From: Sanderia malayensis
Taxonomy: Eukaryota; Cnidaria; Scyphozoa; Semaeostomeae; Pelagiidae
Direction of reading: 5' to 3'
Assembly (NCBI GenBank): GCA_013076295.1
Contig: RQOL01000413.1
Location: forward strand, 1 to 64,000
Length of the DNA stretch: 64,000 nt
Within the stretch, counting starts at the first letter, position 1; each line of letters opens with the position of its first letter. Shown piece by piece: positions 60,676 to 64,000 of this stretch. The position numbers were made by a program, and so were the translations under genes. The notes beneath the pieces were generated by a model. It saw only the letters and a program-made list of their open reading frames with translations, made no database searches and was not told where the DNA came from.

Positions 60676-62500
60676 TTTGCCAGAGATGATATAAAAAAAA
60701 GAAAAAAATGTGTTTTATATGCAACCCAATTTAAGTGAAAATGTTAATATTTGAAATAAGAGTGATTTTTGTGAGCAAGTGGATGGGTTTTGTTGTTTTT
60801 TGGTGAGCTGCAAGATAAAATAAATAATTTAAAGCATAATTGTAATTATGTTCGAAATTACTCTTGATCGTGGAATTAAATTATTGGTTATTTAAAGTTC
60901 GCAAATAAAAATATTGGAGCACTTTATCTTATGACCTACATCACTCTTTCTATTGTGTTCTTCAAGAACTAAAAGGAAAACAGTTGCGATAATGTATAAA
61001 TTGGAAAAGTTAATCACCCATTTGATGTGTTTGTGCAGGCTAGATTTTATTTGCATTATGCAGTTAATTTGCTTTTTATTGATAAGAAATTGTTGTGATT
61101 GTTCAGCTAAGTAGTCAAGCTTCAGATTTGGGAGATCAATGTACATTACAGGGTGAGGCATTTAAACATTAACTAAAATGGGCTTTGTATAACAACAATT
61201 GTTATGACACTCACCAAATATTTTGAGGAATCAACTTTCTTGAAACCCTGTTTTTAGAAAAGAAGAAAGATGATTTGGATGAATTTATTATCTTGAAAAA
61301 AGAAAGTTGCTATTAATACTAAGGAATGTTTAACATGTTTAACTTGTATATTATTGTGTTGATTGAAATAAGAATAAAATGTCATGCTGAAGTGAAGGAG
61401 TGAAATACTTACTTTATAAAAAAACTTCACTTTACTTTACTTTACTTTACAACAAAACTGGCTGGATATTAACCCAGAAGCCAGATGACAGAAACGCTAA
61501 AAACCAGATGACAGAAACGGTAAAAAAGACAGTGCATTGCGATGCAATGAAAGACAACCTGGCCTTAAAGAAGACGCTGTTGGTGTAAATATGGATTGTT
61601 TAGGAAAGGTAAATTTCAACATTCAACTTACCAATAACAAAGTAAAACAATCTTTGTAAGATTTTTTCTCAATATATAGATAATTATTATTTTCTTCCAA
61701 TTTCTAACAACGTTAGATGTTGAAGAAAAATTTTACATTTGCTGTAGCAAGAATATAAACACGCAATTGCTATTTTAAATTCGCGCCAATTTGAAAGTTT
61801 TGTGGCCTCTATTCGGCGGCGTGCCTCGTTGTTGTCATTATTATTATTATGATGATTCATTCTGTTTTGTCGATCTCTAAGTATAAGAAGAAATAATTTG
61901 GTGGACTTTATTATGCAAGATATCTAGAAATAGATCATTTCTCACCATGGCGTTGTGGGGATTTTGATGGTGAAGGTTGTTGAACACAACAACAGGAAAA
62001 ACATGTTCCACCACGGACACATGGAGAATGAAGTACATTGATTTTATTTTTGGTGATCTGTTATATCTTCAGAAATATTGCCGTGGTAAAAATAGCAATA
62101 AGAAGAGTAGGCCATGGAAGATTGACCAAAGGTAAGAAGGTTTTATACGTTGTTTGAGTGGGTGAATACATGAGGTGGAAGTAATTAATGATTTGCAGTT
62201 ACAATAAATAACTTACATTTATAGACTTGAGGCCACATGAAAAGAACTGAGATGAGCCAACATGCTATAAAGTAGATTACATGATTTCTTGTTGTTTTTC
62301 AGGAGCCCAGACATAAAGTGAATGTTTGTGGTCATTCCTTGTGAACATTATTATAGTTAGGTGAGTTCATTTTAAGATTTGTTAATTGAAGATCATTTGT
62401 TCAAAAAGAAGGACAGTGTCTGTTTTGCAGTGTTTTTTTTTAATGAATTACAAAAGTTAGAAATAGAAGCACTGCATATTAATATGAACATACTTACTAT
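60676..62500 (-). other. Copy C leader, no gene recognised
   Basis: Matches copy A 1820-3706 in inverse orientation. The E2F-like TTCGCGCCAA is at about 61780-61789. The segment corresponding to copy A 2370-2500 is rearranged or shortened here (61855-62030). Confidence 0.5.
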
Positions 62501-62567
62501 AGATACTATACATAAATATATACATAAATACATACCCTATCTACTATGTATAAAAATACTATACATA

Positions 62568-63570
62568 ATATACATACATACCTACATACATAAATACATA
62601 CATACATACATACATACATACATACATACATACATACATACATACCCTACATACATACCCTACATACATACCCTACATACATGCCCTACATACATACTCT
62701 ACATACATACCCTACATACATACATACATGAGCCGGGTTCGGCCGCTTCGCTCCCTCCCCGGAGCCCTTCAAGCAAACAAAGCTTAATCTGGTTGGCGCG
62801 CTTTGCGCGCTGCATTCGCTTCCGCTCAGGCCCATACATACATACATTAAACTCCCTACGATACATACCCTACAATACATACCCTACAATACATACCCTA
62901 CAATACATACCCTACGATACATACCCTACAATACATACCCTACAATACATACCCTACAATACATGCCCTACAATAAATACCTTACAATACATACCCTACA
63001 ATACATACCCTACAATACATACCCTACATAACATACCCTACAATAAATACCTTACAAAACATACCCTACAATACATATCCTACAATACATACCCTACATA
63101 CATACCCTACCATACATACCCTACAATACATACCCTACAATACAAACCCTACATTACATACCTTACAATACAAACCCTACAATACATACCCTACAATACA
63201 TACCCTACGATACATACCCTACATACATACCCTACAATACATACCCTACAATACATACCCTACAATACATACCCTACGATACATACCCTAGGATACATAC
63301 CGTACAATACATACCCTACAATACATAACCTACAATACATACCCTACAATACTTACCCTACATAACATACCCTACAATACATACCCTACAATACATACCC
63401 TACAATACATACCCTACAATACATACCCTACAATACAAACCCTACAATACATACCCTACATAACATACCCTACGATACATACCCCATAATACATACCCTA
63501 CAACACCTACCCTACAATACATACCCTACAATACATACCCTACAATGCATACCCTACGATACATATCCTA
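62568..63570 (-). repeat. Copy C minisatellite, internal 3'-type module and TATG run
   Basis: TATG and TACATACCC repeats 62568-62727, a complete GC-rich module 62728-62835 ending (read on the - strand) CCCGGCTCATG, and the 14-bp array about 62856-63570. A long Tyr/Thr/Ile frame on the + strand is a repeat artefact. Confidence 0.93.
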
Positions 63571-64000
63571 CCATACTTCCCCCTGGCAAGCAACCACCCA
63601 GCGCCCACCCTGCCGCCCCCCTAAAAGCCGTTTCTTCTGAAAGTGAAAAAATGAATTCATCAATGTACTTTAAAAACACTAAAACTTTCAAATTAAATTA
63701 ACTTGGCCAATTTTTGTCCTACACACCCCACGAAAATATCAAAATGAAGCTAATAGCTTGGCGAACATTTATCGAAAGTATTTGGGTGAGAAAAACAAAG
63801 TTTTGGCAGCTTAAAAGTTAATTTTCGCGAATGGAAAACACACGCCTGTTGCTTGAAAATTTCGTGTTTTGCAGCAAAACCCAAACTCGGCCAAAACTGT
63901 CCAAAATCAGAGGAAAATCGACAAAACAAAAAAAACAAAGCCATATAACTTTAGTTCTTATGTAAATAAACAGTTATCGAAAATTTAAATGAAGAAAATC
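63571..64000 (-). other. Start of the shared 5' region of copy C, cut by window end
   Basis: Reads, in inverse, the same sequence as copy A and U2 just upstream of their arrays (CCGTTTCTTCTGAAAGTG, then the GGCGAACATTTATCGAAAG block). The heat-shock element and 5' terminus are outside the window. Confidence 0.85.

Larger units (their letters stand above)
49114..64000 (-). mobile_element. Autonomous Helitron copy C (5' tip outside window)
   Basis: 3' CTAG at 49117-49114 with a single terminal module (to about 49216), then the 3' accessory region up to 54433, Rep-helicase 54434-60675, leader 60676-62500, TATG run, one internal module, 14-bp array to about 63570, and the start of the shared 5' region to 64000. 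By comparison with copy B, roughly 1 kb of the 5' end, including the heat-shock element, lies beyond the window. Confidence 0.93.

Overview
The window is eukaryotic, most likely an invertebrate metazoan: it is AT-rich, its genes have GT-AG introns, it is full of minisatellite and TATG microsatellite, and I see no prokaryotic gene organisation. I cannot name the species. Nearly all 64 kb can be assigned to one Helitron family (rolling-circle transposons with an HUH Rep nuclease fused to a PIF1-type helicase). I recognise no host gene.

Layout. Units are joined directly, the 3' CTAG of one touching the 5' TC of the next. On the + strand: autonomous copy A (start just before base 1, end 16631), non-autonomous units U2 (16632-18917), U3 (18918-21306) and U4 (21307-23726), and the head of U5 (23727-24057). 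A 100-N assembly gap follows (24058-24157). Beyond it everything is on the - strand: autonomous copy B (33822 down to the gap, 3' part missing), then U7 (33823-37694), U8 (37695-38579, a divergent short element), U9 (38580-41231), U10 (41232-44513), U11 (44514-46675), U12 (46676-49113) and autonomous copy C (49114 to beyond 64000).

A non-autonomous unit has, in order: a 5' terminus TCTATATATA with a CACGTG box; about 1-1.5 kb of shared sequence with SOX/TCF-like motifs and a perfect heat-shock element; a 14-bp minisatellite (TGTAGGGTATGTAT); TATG microsatellite; and one to four GC-rich modules of about 105 bp, the last ending in CCCGGCTAG. Autonomous copies share the 5' part and array, then carry about 13-15 kb of coding sequence and end in a single module.

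The coding part holds an eight-exon Rep-helicase gene (zinc finger, HUH motif, two-tyrosine motif, seven-motif SF1 helicase). Downstream are weaker signals: a three-exon accessory gene of about 141 codons with no recognised family, a duplicated exon-like block, and possible minus-strand spliced transcripts. Each Rep-helicase copy has its own single-base frameshifts, so each is either decayed or affected by consensus errors. The Rep-helicase would act on the TC/CTAG ends of all units, the short ones being non-autonomous passengers.
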